Below are positions 8,800 to 18,204 of a stretch of DNA of 64,000 nucleotides, one piece after another. Every line of letters starts with the position of its first letter. Within the stretch, counting starts at the first letter, position 1. The translations under genes and the position numbers were made by a program. The notes under the pieces were generated by a model. That model saw nothing but the letters and a program-made list of their open reading frames with translations. It was not told the origin of the DNA and made no database searches. The DNA is from Flammeovirgaceae bacterium. GTDB lineage: Bacteria > Bacteroidota > Bacteroidia > Cytophagales > Cyclobacteriaceae. The DNA lies in contig JAIYCV010000046.1 in the NCBI GenBank assembly GCA_027487845.1, forward strand, positions 27,481-91,480. Reading direction: 5' to 3'.

Positions 8800-9696
8800 A
8801 TGGATGCGCGCATCAAAGAGTTATTAAGTCCGGCAACGTTAAACTCCATTAATGGATTGGAGTTGATAGCACGTATCATTGTGGAGGGTTTTATGAGCGG
8901 TAGTAATAAAAGTCAGTCGGTGGGGGCAGGGCAAGAGTTTAGTCAGTATCGAAGTTATCAACCGGGCGATGATTTGCGCCAATTGGATTGGAAGATGTTT
9001 GCTCGATCTGAACGCTATTATATAAAAGAAGCAGAGATTGAAACCAACATTACCGTTAAATTTATGTTGGATGCAAGTCGTTCGATGGCGTACGAGGAGA
9101 ATGGTATTTCCAAATTGCAGTACGCAAAAGTAATGATGGCTGCGCTGGCGTACCTTGCACGCAAACAAGGCGACACCTTCGGTCTCTTCACGGTAAACGA
9201 TCATCAAATTAAATCAGTATTGCCCCGTTTTGAGCAGCAACAATTCATCCGATTTCTAACTGAATTGGTACGGGCAACAGGCGAAGGCAAATGGGAAAAA
9301 TCAAAAGGCATTGAACAGCTCTTCGATCATCACGGCAAAGAGATGATTGTATTCATTACCGATTTGTATGATGATGGTAAGGATATTCAACATTTCATCT
9401 CGCGACTAAAAACGAAGCGAAACGAAGTGATTGTGTTTCACCTCATGGGACAACACGAAATTCAGCTTGACTTTGAGGGCTCGTTTACTTTTGAAGATTT
9501 AGAGACAGGCATCAAAACAAAAGTGGACACCAGAACTGAGCAAGTAGGTTATAAAAATCGGGTTCAAGAATGGCTAAAGCAATCACGCGCATGGATGCTG
9601 GAAAGGCAAATCAATTATCGTCTGGTTCAGATGAATGAGCCGGTGGAAGAAGTATTGCGGAATTTTTTAACGATTCGGAAACGGTTAGTAAGATAA
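8800..9696 (+). CDS. DUF58 domain protein (locus 1)
   Basis: This 298-residue protein carries the DUF58 signature FSQYRSYQPGDDLRQLDWK (about residues 47-65). A von Willebrand A-like domain follows, with a DxSxS metal site at D91, S93 and S95 (DASRSM). No membrane segment is present, so it is cytoplasmic or peripheral. DUF58 proteins pair genetically with MoxR ATPases and are presumed to be their clients. Its stop overlaps the start of the next gene by one base (TAATG), which indicates co-translation. The paralogue at 33755-34657 belongs to the second Bat-like locus. Confidence 0.93.
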   Translation: MDARIKELLSPATLNSINGLELIARIIVEGFMSGSNKSQSVGAGQEFSQYRSYQPGDDLRQLDWKMFARSERYYIKEAEIETNITVKFMLDASRSMAYEENGISKLQYAKVMMAALAYLARKQGDTFGLFTVNDHQIKSVLPRFEQQQFIRFLTELVRATGEGKWEKSKGIEQLFDHHGKEMIVFITDLYDDGKDIQHFISRLKTKRNEVIVFHLMGQHEIQLDFEGSFTFEDLETGIKTKVDTRTEQVGYKNRVQEWLKQSRAWMLERQINYRLVQMNEPVEEVLRNFLTIRKRLVR

Positions 9697-10913
9697 TGCA
9701 GTTTGCACAGCCGATATTTTTATGGGCCTTGGCGGGATTGTCGATCCCGATAGCGATCCATCTATTAAGTCGCAAAGATGGAAAAGTAATAAGGCTGGGA
9801 AGCTTGCGTCATTTGCAGGAGACCAACACCCAACAATTTAAAGGGATAAAACTCAATGAGGTAATTTTACTTGCCTTGCGATGTTTATTGATTATTCTTT
9901 TCGTGTTATTGATGAGCGGCCCTTATTGGCACAGCGAGCACTCTAATCGTTGGCTGTTGGTAGAGAATGGCTTGGAGAAAAATCCATCGGCAGCAACACT
10001 AATAGATAGTTTGACAGCTCAGGGCTTTGAAAAACGTCAGTTACAAAAGGAGTTCCCTACCGAAAGGCCACAAAGCAAAAAGGTGATTAATTATTGGGAA
10101 ATAATTTCTTCCTTAGAGCAGCACGAACTGCAACAAACGATTGTACTTTCTTACAGTAGAGTGGATGATTTTATTGGGATGCGAAAATCTATTAGTCCAA
10201 CAGTCCAATGGATAACCTTCCCTTCTGATTCAACTAATTTTATTGCAGAGACCATTCAACAAACACCGGAACGCACATTAGTCAGGCGAGGAAATTCATC
10301 CGCAGAACAAACAAGTTTTATGACTGAGTTTTCTACTAAACCCATTCCTGATTCAATCAAATCAAAAAAAATGGCCGTTATCTCTGCATCCATTGTGTGT
10401 AGTCCTGATTTTGAAACTGATAAGCAAATTGTAAAAGCTTCATTGGCTGCAATAGCAAGGGCATTGCCCATCGAAATCAAAGTGAATGAGACAACTCCTG
10501 CAAAAGCGGATATCGTTTCATCCGATGTGATAATCTGGCTGTCTGAAACTACTGTTTCAAAAATGGATTCGGTTAAACTAATTTCATATTCAGAAAAATC
10601 TTCGAATCAATTGTTGGAGCAAGTTGCTCCCAATCATTGGACCATTAACAAACGACTTAGTATTGATGTTGCACTTCAGGAGAATCTTACATTACAGTTG
10701 GCCACATTATTATTTGATGAGCAAGAAAAGTGGAACAGTATTTCCCATCACGACAGAAGAACGCTTCCGGATAGTATTCTCCTAGGCGGAACTCAAATAA
10801 ATACTACAATAGGGAAATTCAAACCAAGTAATTCAACTAATAAATATATTTTACTAATGCTATTGGCCCTATTAGTGATTGAAAGAATAGTCTCCTATCA
10901 ACGGAATCAATGA
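9696..10913 (+). CDS. BatA N-terminal domain membrane protein
   Basis: The 405-residue protein starts with the aerotolerance regulator (BatA) N-terminal domain. A first membrane helix contains FLWALAGLSIPIAIHLLSRK, the domain includes VIRLGSLRHLQE, and a second helix lies at about residues 55-75. A long periplasmic region follows, and a third helix (KYILLMLLALLVIERIV) ends the protein. The vWA metal site of true BatA is not evident in the periplasmic part. It overlaps the genes on both sides (1 and 4 bases), so it belongs to the moxR operon. It probably anchors the system in the inner membrane. Confidence 0.8.
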   Translation: MQFAQPIFLWALAGLSIPIAIHLLSRKDGKVIRLGSLRHLQETNTQQFKGIKLNEVILLALRCLLIILFVLLMSGPYWHSEHSNRWLLVENGLEKNPSAATLIDSLTAQGFEKRQLQKEFPTERPQSKKVINYWEIISSLEQHELQQTIVLSYSRVDDFIGMRKSISPTVQWITFPSDSTNFIAETIQQTPERTLVRRGNSSAEQTSFMTEFSTKPIPDSIKSKKMAVISASIVCSPDFETDKQIVKASLAAIARALPIEIKVNETTPAKADIVSSDVIIWLSETTVSKMDSVKLISYSEKSSNQLLEQVAPNHWTINKRLSIDVALQENLTLQLATLLFDEQEKWNSISHHDRRTLPDSILLGGTQINTTIGKFKPSNSTNKYILLMLLALLVIERIVSYQRNQ

Positions 10914-13174
10914 GTAACACGGAGACCAAATATAGAATTAGTCGTTTAAAGAATCGATACGTAATTGTTCGGTTGTTAGAAGTACTATTTTTTGTGGCGT
11001 CTTCCGTATTCTTAATGTTAGGAATTTTATATTTATTGAATACCGATTTCTATGTTAAAATTGCCCTCTCGTTCGTAACAGGTACAGCAGTCATTGCTGA
11101 AAGAGTTCTGCGATACAAGCTCATTTATTTAACTGACCAGACTCTTGTTCGTCATTTGAATTTTCACTACCCTCAGTTGGAGCAAAGTGTTGATTTACTT
11201 TTACTAGATGTCGATTCCTTGGCAGGCCTTCAACAAATTCAGCAACGGAAAATAGCAAGTCAATTTTATTCTATGTATCCGGAAATTAAAATCCCCAACT
11301 TGTTGCCGCGGTCAATTGGGGTATTTGTATTTTGTATGAGTGCCTATTTTGCATTAACATCCTTTGCATCTCCATTTCATTGGTCCAAAAGAAAAAGTTC
11401 TTCCAACCTTGCCCCCACCTTCGTTAAACAAAATGGAGATACCGCTAAAATTGATTTTCTATCCATCACTATCACCCCACCGCTTTATACAGGTTTAAAA
11501 TCATTTGTTGCCACATCATCTCATTTGATAATACCCGAGGGAAGTGTTGCCACTTGGTCTATTAGATTTTTGGGAGAGGTTGAGCAACCGCAGATTTTGT
11601 TTGCAAATAAAGACGCAATCAACTTAACTCAGGCGAAGGAAGGCTATTCCAAAAGTGCTATCTTAAAGGAATCAGGGTTTTATCAGATTCAATGGAAGGA
11701 GGGTCAAAAGATAACTCGATCGGACTATTTTAAAATTGAAATCGTCAAAGATGAATTACCAAAGGTTGCGATCGACAATCTAAATCAGTTTACACAGCTT
11801 TCATTAACCAATCCATTAAAGGTGCAAGTTAAGTCTACCATGCAAGATGATTATGGATTAAACAGTGCTACTATAATTGCCACAGTAAGCAAAGGAAGTG
11901 GCGAATCGGTAAAGTTTCGTGAGGAGAAATTGAAATTCGAAACACCTAAATCTATTACGGGCAAAAAGGTGAATGCTTCTCTAACACTCGATTTGATAAA
12001 ACTAGGAATGGAAGCGGGAGATGAATTGTATTTTTATGTAGAGGCGTTAGACAACAAGGCATCAACTCCAAATTATAGTCGAACGGAAACATTTTTTATC
12101 GCTATCAAAGATACGGTAAAGCAAGTAGCTGTGGAGGATGAGGGGCTGGGAGTAGACCTTATGCCTGAATACTTCCGCAGTCAGCGACAAATTATCATTG
12201 ATACTGAAAAGCTTTTGAAAGAGAAAAAAAGGGTTGCACTTCAGCAGTTTAAATCTACAAGCAATGAATTGGGTTACGATCAGAAAGTGCTGCGTTTGCG
12301 GTATGGGCAATTTTTGGGAGAGGAATTTGAAGGGCAGATTGGTAAAGCTTCCGTGGAAGAGGATCATGATGACCATGAAAGCACCATAGAAAAATTTGGA
12401 CACACACACGATAAAGAGAATGAACATAATTTAGTGTCCGACAAGAAAGTCGACCCAACCGCGCACCAGCATAACGAAGCACAGAAAGGTACGGACGCCA
12501 AAGAAAATCCGTTGGAGGCCTTTGCGCACAACCACGATGATGGCGAAGAGGCTACCTTCTTCGTGCAATCCGTTAGAGCGAAACTAAAAGCTGCATTAAC
12601 GGTAATGTGGGATGCCGAACTCTACTTGCGTTTGTTTCAGCCTGAAAAATCACTTCCATACCAATATACCGCATTAAAGTTACTGAAAGAGATTAGCAAT
12701 GATTCACGTATTTATGTGCATCGCACAGGCTTTGATCCGCCTCCGCTTAAAGAAGAGAAGAGACTCACGGGAGACCTAACGGAGGTACGGAATTCTTCTG
12801 CTCAAACTAAGCAATCGAGCGAGGCATCCTTTCCTGAAATAAGAAAAGCACTTGTTTTGCTGGATTATTTGGTAGATCAAGATGTTTTAACGTTATCACA
12901 GAAAGATAAAAATCAATTCCGGTTAGCTGGGCAAGAACTGGCTGTTGAAATCATGAATAGACCCGGTAAATTTTTAGAGGGGTTGTCGTTATTGAAAAAG
13001 ATGGAAGATACTGAGATGAACAAAACGGATCTTCATTTAAGTTTGCGATCTATTCAAAAAATCTTTTGGAAGCTAATTCCAGAACAATCGGTGTCGCCAT
13101 CAAAAGCGACTACCTCCGCACACGAACTTGACCAACAGTTTCTAGAAAGCCTTATGGAGTTGCAACATGATTGA
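10910..13174 (+). CDS. large membrane protein with His-rich linker (DUF4175-like)
   Basis: This 754-residue protein has two N-terminal membrane helices (about residues 20-65) and a third at about 135-152. A large soluble part follows and resembles the DUF4175-type proteins of MoxR/DUF58 loci. Helical regions near 415-445 and 560-600 could be coiled coils. Residues about 483-545 form a histidine- and acid-rich linker containing two similar units, FGHTHDKE (H498, H500) and FAHNHDDG (H540, H542). This suggests binding of a metal such as zinc or nickel. It overlaps the preceding gene by 4 bases and the next by 8. Membership in the locus is clear, the family name is tentative, and metal binding is inferred. 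Confidence 0.65.
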   Translation: MSNTETKYRISRLKNRYVIVRLLEVLFFVASSVFLMLGILYLLNTDFYVKIALSFVTGTAVIAERVLRYKLIYLTDQTLVRHLNFHYPQLEQSVDLLLLDVDSLAGLQQIQQRKIASQFYSMYPEIKIPNLLPRSIGVFVFCMSAYFALTSFASPFHWSKRKSSSNLAPTFVKQNGDTAKIDFLSITITPPLYTGLKSFVATSSHLIIPEGSVATWSIRFLGEVEQPQILFANKDAINLTQAKEGYSKSAILKESGFYQIQWKEGQKITRSDYFKIEIVKDELPKVAIDNLNQFTQLSLTNPLKVQVKSTMQDDYGLNSATIIATVSKGSGESVKFREEKLKFETPKSITGKKVNASLTLDLIKLGMEAGDELYFYVEALDNKASTPNYSRTETFFIAIKDTVKQVAVEDEGLGVDLMPEYFRSQRQIIIDTEKLLKEKKRVALQQFKSTSNELGYDQKVLRLRYGQFLGEEFEGQIGKASVEEDHDDHESTIEKFGHTHDKENEHNLVSDKKVDPTAHQHNEAQKGTDAKENPLEAFAHNHDDGEEATFFVQSVRAKLKAALTVMWDAELYLRLFQPEKSLPYQYTALKLLKEISNDSRIYVHRTGFDPPPLKEEKRLTGDLTEVRNSSAQTKQSSEASFPEIRKALVLLDYLVDQDVLTLSQKDKNQFRLAGQELAVEIMNRPGKFLEGLSLLKKMEDTEMNKTDLHLSLRSIQKIFWKLIPEQSVSPSKATTSAHELDQQFLESLMELQHD

Positions 13175-14918
13175 AGGCGGAATTAGCATACATCCTGTAT
13201 TCCCTATCTGGGCAATTTTGATTGTGGGGATATTTCTCCTTGCATTTTTGCTCTCGAAGGAAATAAATCGTAAGATCAGATTTCGCAAATGGCGAATCGT
13301 TGCGGTGATAATTTTATTGCTGTCAATAGCAGGATTGTTTCTACAGCCCGCTGTGCAAAGAGGAGTAAGTTCACAGGGTGTGGTTCTGCTAACTCCTAAC
13401 TATAAAAAGGAAATTGCAGACAGTCTGCGTAGAGCCAATGATCAGCTCACCTTTATAAGAACACCCGATGCAGCGACTTATCCTGGCGCGACTGAAATCG
13501 AGGGGTTATCTGAACTGGCTGAATCGAATGTCAGATTTGTATTAGGTGATGGCTTGCCCTACTATGCCATTCAAAAAGGCGTGCGTTTTCAGTATTTTAA
13601 AGGAGAGCAACCAACAGGGATTGTGCAATTAGTAAGCCCTTCTGTTTTTAAATTGAATCAGGTAAACTTCATTTCTGGATTATTTTATTCAAAAGGTAAA
13701 TCGAAGGTCAAACTGATCAGTCCGGGCGAAGTTGAAGACTCAGTTACCTATTCGATAAGTGGAGTTCATGATTTTACTTTTTCATTCAAACCGCAGCAGC
13801 CTGGTTTATTTGTCTACGCGATCGATGTTCAGGACGGCAACGAGGTGTTGTCGCAGAAGTTGCCAGTAGAAGTAACACCAAGCGAGAGATTGAACGTCTT
13901 ATTCATTCAAAACTTTCCTACTTCAGAAGCTAAATACGTGAAGAATTTTTTGATGGAGCAAGGACATGGATTAGTGGTAAGATCACAGCTTTCTAAAAAT
14001 AACTATCGATATGAATATGCCAATCACGATCAAGTGCGAATAGACCGCCTTTCTCCCGATCTACTCAACGCATTTGATCTTCTGATAGCAGACAATGAAA
14101 CCCTGGATTCATTCAATAGCATGGATAAGAAGATGCTTGAAGGAGCAGTAAAAAATGGATTGGGAATTGTTCAGCTTTTTAATTCAATCAATAACAAAAA
14201 AATAAATGAATTTCTTTCGATACCAATAACGGACTTTCCGAAGGATACCGTTCAGATTCAATTGAATTATGCTACTTATACCTTGTCTGCTTTGCCTGTG
14301 GCGATCAATCAAGATAATACCAGCATCTTACAAACAAAAGACAGAGTTCTGTCAGGCTTTGTTGACAGAGGTGCCGGGAAAATAGGCTTTCAGTTTCTTC
14401 AGGAAACGTATCGACTTATTTTACAAGGCAAGCAATTGGAATACGCTTTGATTTGGTCGCCACTCATAGAACGAAGCGCGCGCTTCAAAAATCAATCTTC
14501 AAAAATTCAATTAGAAAACGCCTTTCCAATTTACCCAGATGAACCAATCACGCTAAATGTGATCGCTTCAAAAGCAGCGCTGCGCCTTAAGGCTGACGGT
14601 ATATCGCTACCGCTCAGGGAAGATGTAGTGATTGATAATTTCTTTCATGGCAAAATGTGGGCGGGGAAACACGGATGGCATCAATTTACGATAGAGGACG
14701 ATTCTATCACAAAAAACTATTATGTTTCCGATGAGCATGAATGGCAATCGCTGCGGAGAGCCCAGCAGCAGAAGGCAAACGAACTCGTTTCTCACAGTGA
14801 TACGGTTAGACTACCTAGGGATCAATCCAGTAAGGAAGAGAAACCTATTTCGCTCTTGCTGTTCTTTATTGCCTTTCTTTTGTCTGCTGGCTTTTTGTGG
14901 TTAGTACCCAAATTATGA
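13167..14918 (+). CDS. membrane protein of the MoxR locus, GATase-like domain
   Basis: The 583-residue protein has two N-terminal helices (about residues 10-28 and 40-60), a long periplasmic part, and a C-terminal helix (ISLLLFFIAFLLSAGFLWLV). Residues about 240-345 (LNVLFIQNFP, then LNAFDLLIADNETLDSF and KNGLGIVQLFNS) look like the glutamine-amidotransferase-like fold seen in other MoxR/DUF58 locus proteins. No nucleophilic Cys is evident in it, so a binding role is more likely than catalysis. It is the last gene of the operon, overlapping its neighbour by 8 bases. No clear terminator follows. Confidence 0.6.
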   Translation: MIEGGISIHPVFPIWAILIVGIFLLAFLLSKEINRKIRFRKWRIVAVIILLLSIAGLFLQPAVQRGVSSQGVVLLTPNYKKEIADSLRRANDQLTFIRTPDAATYPGATEIEGLSELAESNVRFVLGDGLPYYAIQKGVRFQYFKGEQPTGIVQLVSPSVFKLNQVNFISGLFYSKGKSKVKLISPGEVEDSVTYSISGVHDFTFSFKPQQPGLFVYAIDVQDGNEVLSQKLPVEVTPSERLNVLFIQNFPTSEAKYVKNFLMEQGHGLVVRSQLSKNNYRYEYANHDQVRIDRLSPDLLNAFDLLIADNETLDSFNSMDKKMLEGAVKNGLGIVQLFNSINNKKINEFLSIPITDFPKDTVQIQLNYATYTLSALPVAINQDNTSILQTKDRVLSGFVDRGAGKIGFQFLQETYRLILQGKQLEYALIWSPLIERSARFKNQSSKIQLENAFPIYPDEPITLNVIASKAALRLKADGISLPLREDVVIDNFFHGKMWAGKHGWHQFTIEDDSITKNYYVSDEHEWQSLRRAQQQKANELVSHSDTVRLPRDQSSKEEKPISLLLFFIAFLLSAGFLWLVPKL

Positions 14919-15123
14919 CGTTCGTTTTTCAGCTCCATGATTACCGGCTTCATGGCTGGCGGAACTGAGCTACGACGCTTGAGTTAGGATTCATAAGACA
15001 TGGTTATCGCGAGGCACGAAGCGATGTCAACCATCCCGCTTGCCCTTCGAAGTATTCAGCGCGTTGTTGTATTTAGTAGATTAAGGGCATCTATATAAAC
15101 CTGTACGTGATTGCAAGCGGTAG

Positions 15124-15165
15124 CGAAGCAATCCCCGATTCGGAGTCAAGAAGGCGATTGCTTCG
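15124..15165. repeat. palindromic intergenic stem-loop
   Basis: Perfect 10-bp arms, CGAAGCAATC (15124-15133) and GATTGCTTCG (15156-15165), flank a 22-nt spacer. The arms resemble the GATTGCTTCG-type palindromic repeat found dispersed in many bacterial genomes. A related, more degenerate sequence lies about 120 bases upstream. There is no T-run, so it is not an intrinsic terminator. Confidence 0.6.
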
Positions 15166-15207
15166 GGCGTGCCTCCCTAGCAAAGAGGAAACTTTGAGGT
15201 GTTAGAG

Positions 15208-15564
15208 ATGCCATTAAAATTATTTTTTTATCGCGCAACTGAATTTAACTCGTTCGAACTTGCGTTAATTTCGATCGAAACGTTTTTAGTTTTATTCAAA
15301 ACTGGTTTAGTTTTTGGAAATGTGAAAACAAAATTGAGTCAAAAAGATTTAATCGTGCGCAAAATTGAAACAAAAGCGCGCGAAATTTTTTTAGTATGTA
15401 GCAAAATTAAATCAGTTTAATTCAATTTTAAATTGATTGAAGTCGAAACCGATTCGATTTCGATCGAAATTTTTAGAGGTAAAGTGCGTAAAACCCCTAA
15501 AAAACACCGAATTGAGGTTCTTGGAGCTAGAATATGTGATCGCACACGCTGCCATTTGCAGTGA
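15208..15564 (+). pseudogene. possible decayed ORF with an in-frame stop
   Basis: One frame stays open from ATG 15208 to TGA 15562-15564 except for a single TAA at 15418-15420. The two halves share a similar segment, ISIETF before the stop and ISIEIF after it. Both are encoded around the same 12-bp palindrome TTTCGATCGAAA (15269-15280 and 15458-15469). I recognise no family. It could be a broken gene, a short 71-residue gene, or chance openness in AT-rich DNA. Confidence 0.3.
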
Positions 15565-15669
15565 CAAAATGAATCATGTTTCTGTTGAACGTAATTCGCA
15601 GAATATTTAGGTGGCGCGGAAACAAGGCGGGCAAATAATTGTAAAGTAGCGAGGTAAAACGGAAACGGA

Positions 15670-15905
15670 TTGAGGTGGATCGTATCGTCCTCCTTGAGTT
15701 CTTGCAAGACGAGACTGAAAAAGAGTTTGACGAACTTAATCAAAAATAAAATACGATAACGAGGCAGTTTTTTTGTCGTGAATCGCTCTCGCAGCGGCCG
15801 GTGCGTGAACTGACCGAACGATTAAACTGAAATGAATTGAGATTGATTGTATCTTCCTCTTTACGTGACGATACTTGAAAAAAGTGGGTATTTGCGAACT
15901 CTGAG
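15670..15905. repeat. two diverged copies of an unknown sequence
   Basis: The segment starting ATTGAGGTGGATCGTATC near 15670 and the one starting ATTGAGATTGATTGTATC near 15838 align over about 70 bases with small gaps, both ending in GCGAACT or GACGAACT. In one frame the first copy reads IEVDRIVLLEFLQDETEKEF and then ends at a stop a few codons later. The second copy has a stop inside the same stretch. They look like remnants of a duplicated coding sequence. Confidence 0.4.
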
Positions 15906-16030
15906 CTAGGTAATCACCCACCGTGGCAGTTGTAAGATGAACCAGCGACTTTGATTATTTCAATTAAAATTTTGACAAATGACTTGTAACGAGGCAGGAT
16001 ATTGCATTACCTTAGAACGAGCTTATTTAT

Positions 16031-18076
16031 ATGAACCTTCTTTATTTTTCTAACAAAACAATAAGGGGAGGGGTTTTCCTTCTCCTCATTAGTGCTACCC
16101 TTTCATTTGCTCAAACCAAAAAAATCGATTCCCTTAAGGCCGTTATACCGAAGAAGGAAGGTGCCGCAAAGTTTGAGCTTATGATTGATTTAATGATCTT
16201 GTATATGGACTTGAATGATACTACCGCGATGGCAGTTGCAGAAGATGGTTATCAAGTTGCCCGTCATTTAGGTGATACAGCTACAATTGTAAGCGCCAGT
16301 CGGATAAGGGCAGAAATATTAAGAAGATTTGAGCGAATAAAAGAAGCAATTGATATCGGCACTCATGCGCTTAACATCGCGAAGCGCCATGGGTTGCGAA
16401 AGGAAACCAGCAAGTTACTAAACACGTTGGCTCTAATATACACGAACAAAGCTGAATATGATAAAGCGTTAAAATATCATTTTGAGTCGCTCTCGATCAG
16501 AGAAGCTTCGGGAAATGATGAAAGTATATCCATTGTATTAACTAATATCGGACTCGTCTATCATCGATTGGGGAATCTTAAAAAAGCGAAAGAATATTAT
16601 CAACGAAGTTTACACGTAAAAAACAAAATCAACAATACCTATGATCTTGATTTATTGTTGATTAACCTAGGGTTGATATATGTAAATTTGCATCAATTGG
16701 ATAGTGCAGTTGATTACGTTAATAAAGGGCTAAATGTTTGCGGAAAGAATTGTTCGTTCCAAATTTTAATTTCTTCAAAACGTGTATTGGCCATGGTAGC
16801 TGAAGAAAATAAGAAACTCTCTGAGACAAAAATGTATTATGAAGAAGCCCTTCAAATCGCCAGAAATTCAAAGAATAGATTTGAGCAAGCAGGTACTTTG
16901 ATAAGCTTGTCCCGGATACAGTTGGAGATGGGTGAGCCGATGAAAGCATTAAAAACGCTTGATGAAGTGGAAGCACTTACCAAGGATTCCGAATATGACA
17001 GACTGATCGCTTCAAAATATTATCAATATTCACTTCTGTACAGTAAATCAAAAGACTATAAAAACGCTGCCCTTTACCAAAGCAAATACATCGAGTTGTC
17101 GGACAGCATTAACGCTAGGAATTTGGCACAAAACCTTGCTTCCAGTGAGTCGGAATATGAACAGCGCGCCAACCTTGCCATCATTGAAAACAAAGAGGCA
17201 CTGCTGCAAAGGCAACAATATTTAAGCTATGCCATTGGCGGCATCGCCCTGTTATTGGCCGTGCTTGGTTATGTCTATTATCGAAACAACCGAAATACCT
17301 CATTAATCAATAAAGAGTTATCGGTAGCGAAAGTGTCACTTGAAAAGCAAAACAACGAGATTCGCAAAGTAAACCAGGACCTTGAAACACTAAACACGGA
17401 GAAAAACAATCTTATTGGCATCGTTGCCCATGACCTGAGAAGCCCGCTGAACCAGGTAAAAGTATTAATCAACGTGATTAAATTGACGCCTGGTTCTGTT
17501 AGCGGAGAGGCTGTTGACTGCCTCCGCATGATTGAAAATAGTGTGGGCATACTCTCCAAAATGATCGGCAAGATCCTGGATGTAGAAGCAATTGAGGCAA
17601 AGCAACTCAATGTAGCGTTAGAGCGGTTAAATTTTTCTGAAGAAGTAAGATCCATTGCAACTCGTTTTGAGATGGAGGCCCTGCAAAAGAAAATACAGCT
17701 CCACACTTCGATTGCGGATAACGTAATGGTAATGGCGGACCCAACCTATATCGATCAGGTACTCGAGAACCTACTTTCAAATGCGATTAAGTTTTCACCC
17801 CCAGAAAGAAATATATACATTTCAATTTCGCCTGTTAGCAACGCTGCCTTGTGCGAAATACGCGATGAAGGGCCAGGGTTAAGCGATAACGATAAATCCA
17901 AACTCTTTGGAAAATACCAACGCCTAAGTGCAGTCCCAACGGCCCAGGAGCCGTCTACGGGTTTGGGGCTGTCAATTGCAAAAAAGTTTGTAGATGCCAT
18001 GCAAGGGCAGATCTGGTGCGAAAGCGAAGCAGGTAAAGGAGCTAGTTTTTTTATTAAATTTAATTTGGCCGCCTGA
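16031..18076 (+). CDS. TPR-repeat sensor histidine kinase
   Basis: The 681-residue protein has an N-terminal signal peptide (cleavage near SFAQ) and a periplasmic region of tetratricopeptide repeats (about residues 60-370). One membrane helix (about 398-418) is followed by a coiled coil, a HisKA domain with the phosphorylated His in VAHDLRSPLN (H467), and a HATPase domain. The HATPase has its N box in LENLLSNAIKFS, then DEGPGLS and STGLGLSIAKK. No receiver domain is fused and no response regulator gene is adjacent, so its partner is elsewhere. Kinases with periplasmic TPRs are common in Bacteroidota; the ligand is unknown. Confidence 0.95.
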   Translation: MNLLYFSNKTIRGGVFLLLISATLSFAQTKKIDSLKAVIPKKEGAAKFELMIDLMILYMDLNDTTAMAVAEDGYQVARHLGDTATIVSASRIRAEILRRFERIKEAIDIGTHALNIAKRHGLRKETSKLLNTLALIYTNKAEYDKALKYHFESLSIREASGNDESISIVLTNIGLVYHRLGNLKKAKEYYQRSLHVKNKINNTYDLDLLLINLGLIYVNLHQLDSAVDYVNKGLNVCGKNCSFQILISSKRVLAMVAEENKKLSETKMYYEEALQIARNSKNRFEQAGTLISLSRIQLEMGEPMKALKTLDEVEALTKDSEYDRLIASKYYQYSLLYSKSKDYKNAALYQSKYIELSDSINARNLAQNLASSESEYEQRANLAIIENKEALLQRQQYLSYAIGGIALLLAVLGYVYYRNNRNTSLINKELSVAKVSLEKQNNEIRKVNQDLETLNTEKNNLIGIVAHDLRSPLNQVKVLINVIKLTPGSVSGEAVDCLRMIENSVGILSKMIGKILDVEAIEAKQLNVALERLNFSEEVRSIATRFEMEALQKKIQLHTSIADNVMVMADPTYIDQVLENLLSNAIKFSPPERNIYISISPVSNAALCEIRDEGPGLSDNDKSKLFGKYQRLSAVPTAQEPSTGLGLSIAKKFVDAMQGQIWCESEAGKGASFFIKFNLAA

Positions 18077-18204
18077 TTTGCGTTTTACCATGGGGTAACC
18101 GGCTATGTCTTTGTTAGCCGTCATCGGGTCAGCTGGACATTAACATGTCGAACCCATTGGATTTCTGTTTTTCTATTTATAAGTTGTGACAAAGAAGATA
18201 CCCT

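Larger units (their letters stand above)
14919..16030. other. 1.1-kb region without an intact gene
   Basis: This interval contains three things: a palindromic intergenic element near 15125, a possible broken reading frame at 15208-15564, and two diverged copies of an unidentified sequence at about 15670-15740 and 15838-15905. The motif TAACGAGGCAG also occurs twice, near 15758 and 15988. The first 200 bases show nothing recognisable apart from a sequence resembling common palindromic repeats (GCGAGGCACGAAGCGATG near 15008). The whole looks like an accumulation of decayed elements between the MoxR operon and the histidine kinase gene. Confidence 0.6.

Noticed and set aside
15417-15921. Two open frames on the minus strand (about 108 and 61 codons)
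   Set aside because: Their translations are unlike proteins of this genome, and the plus strand of the same DNA shows the better coding-like remnants.
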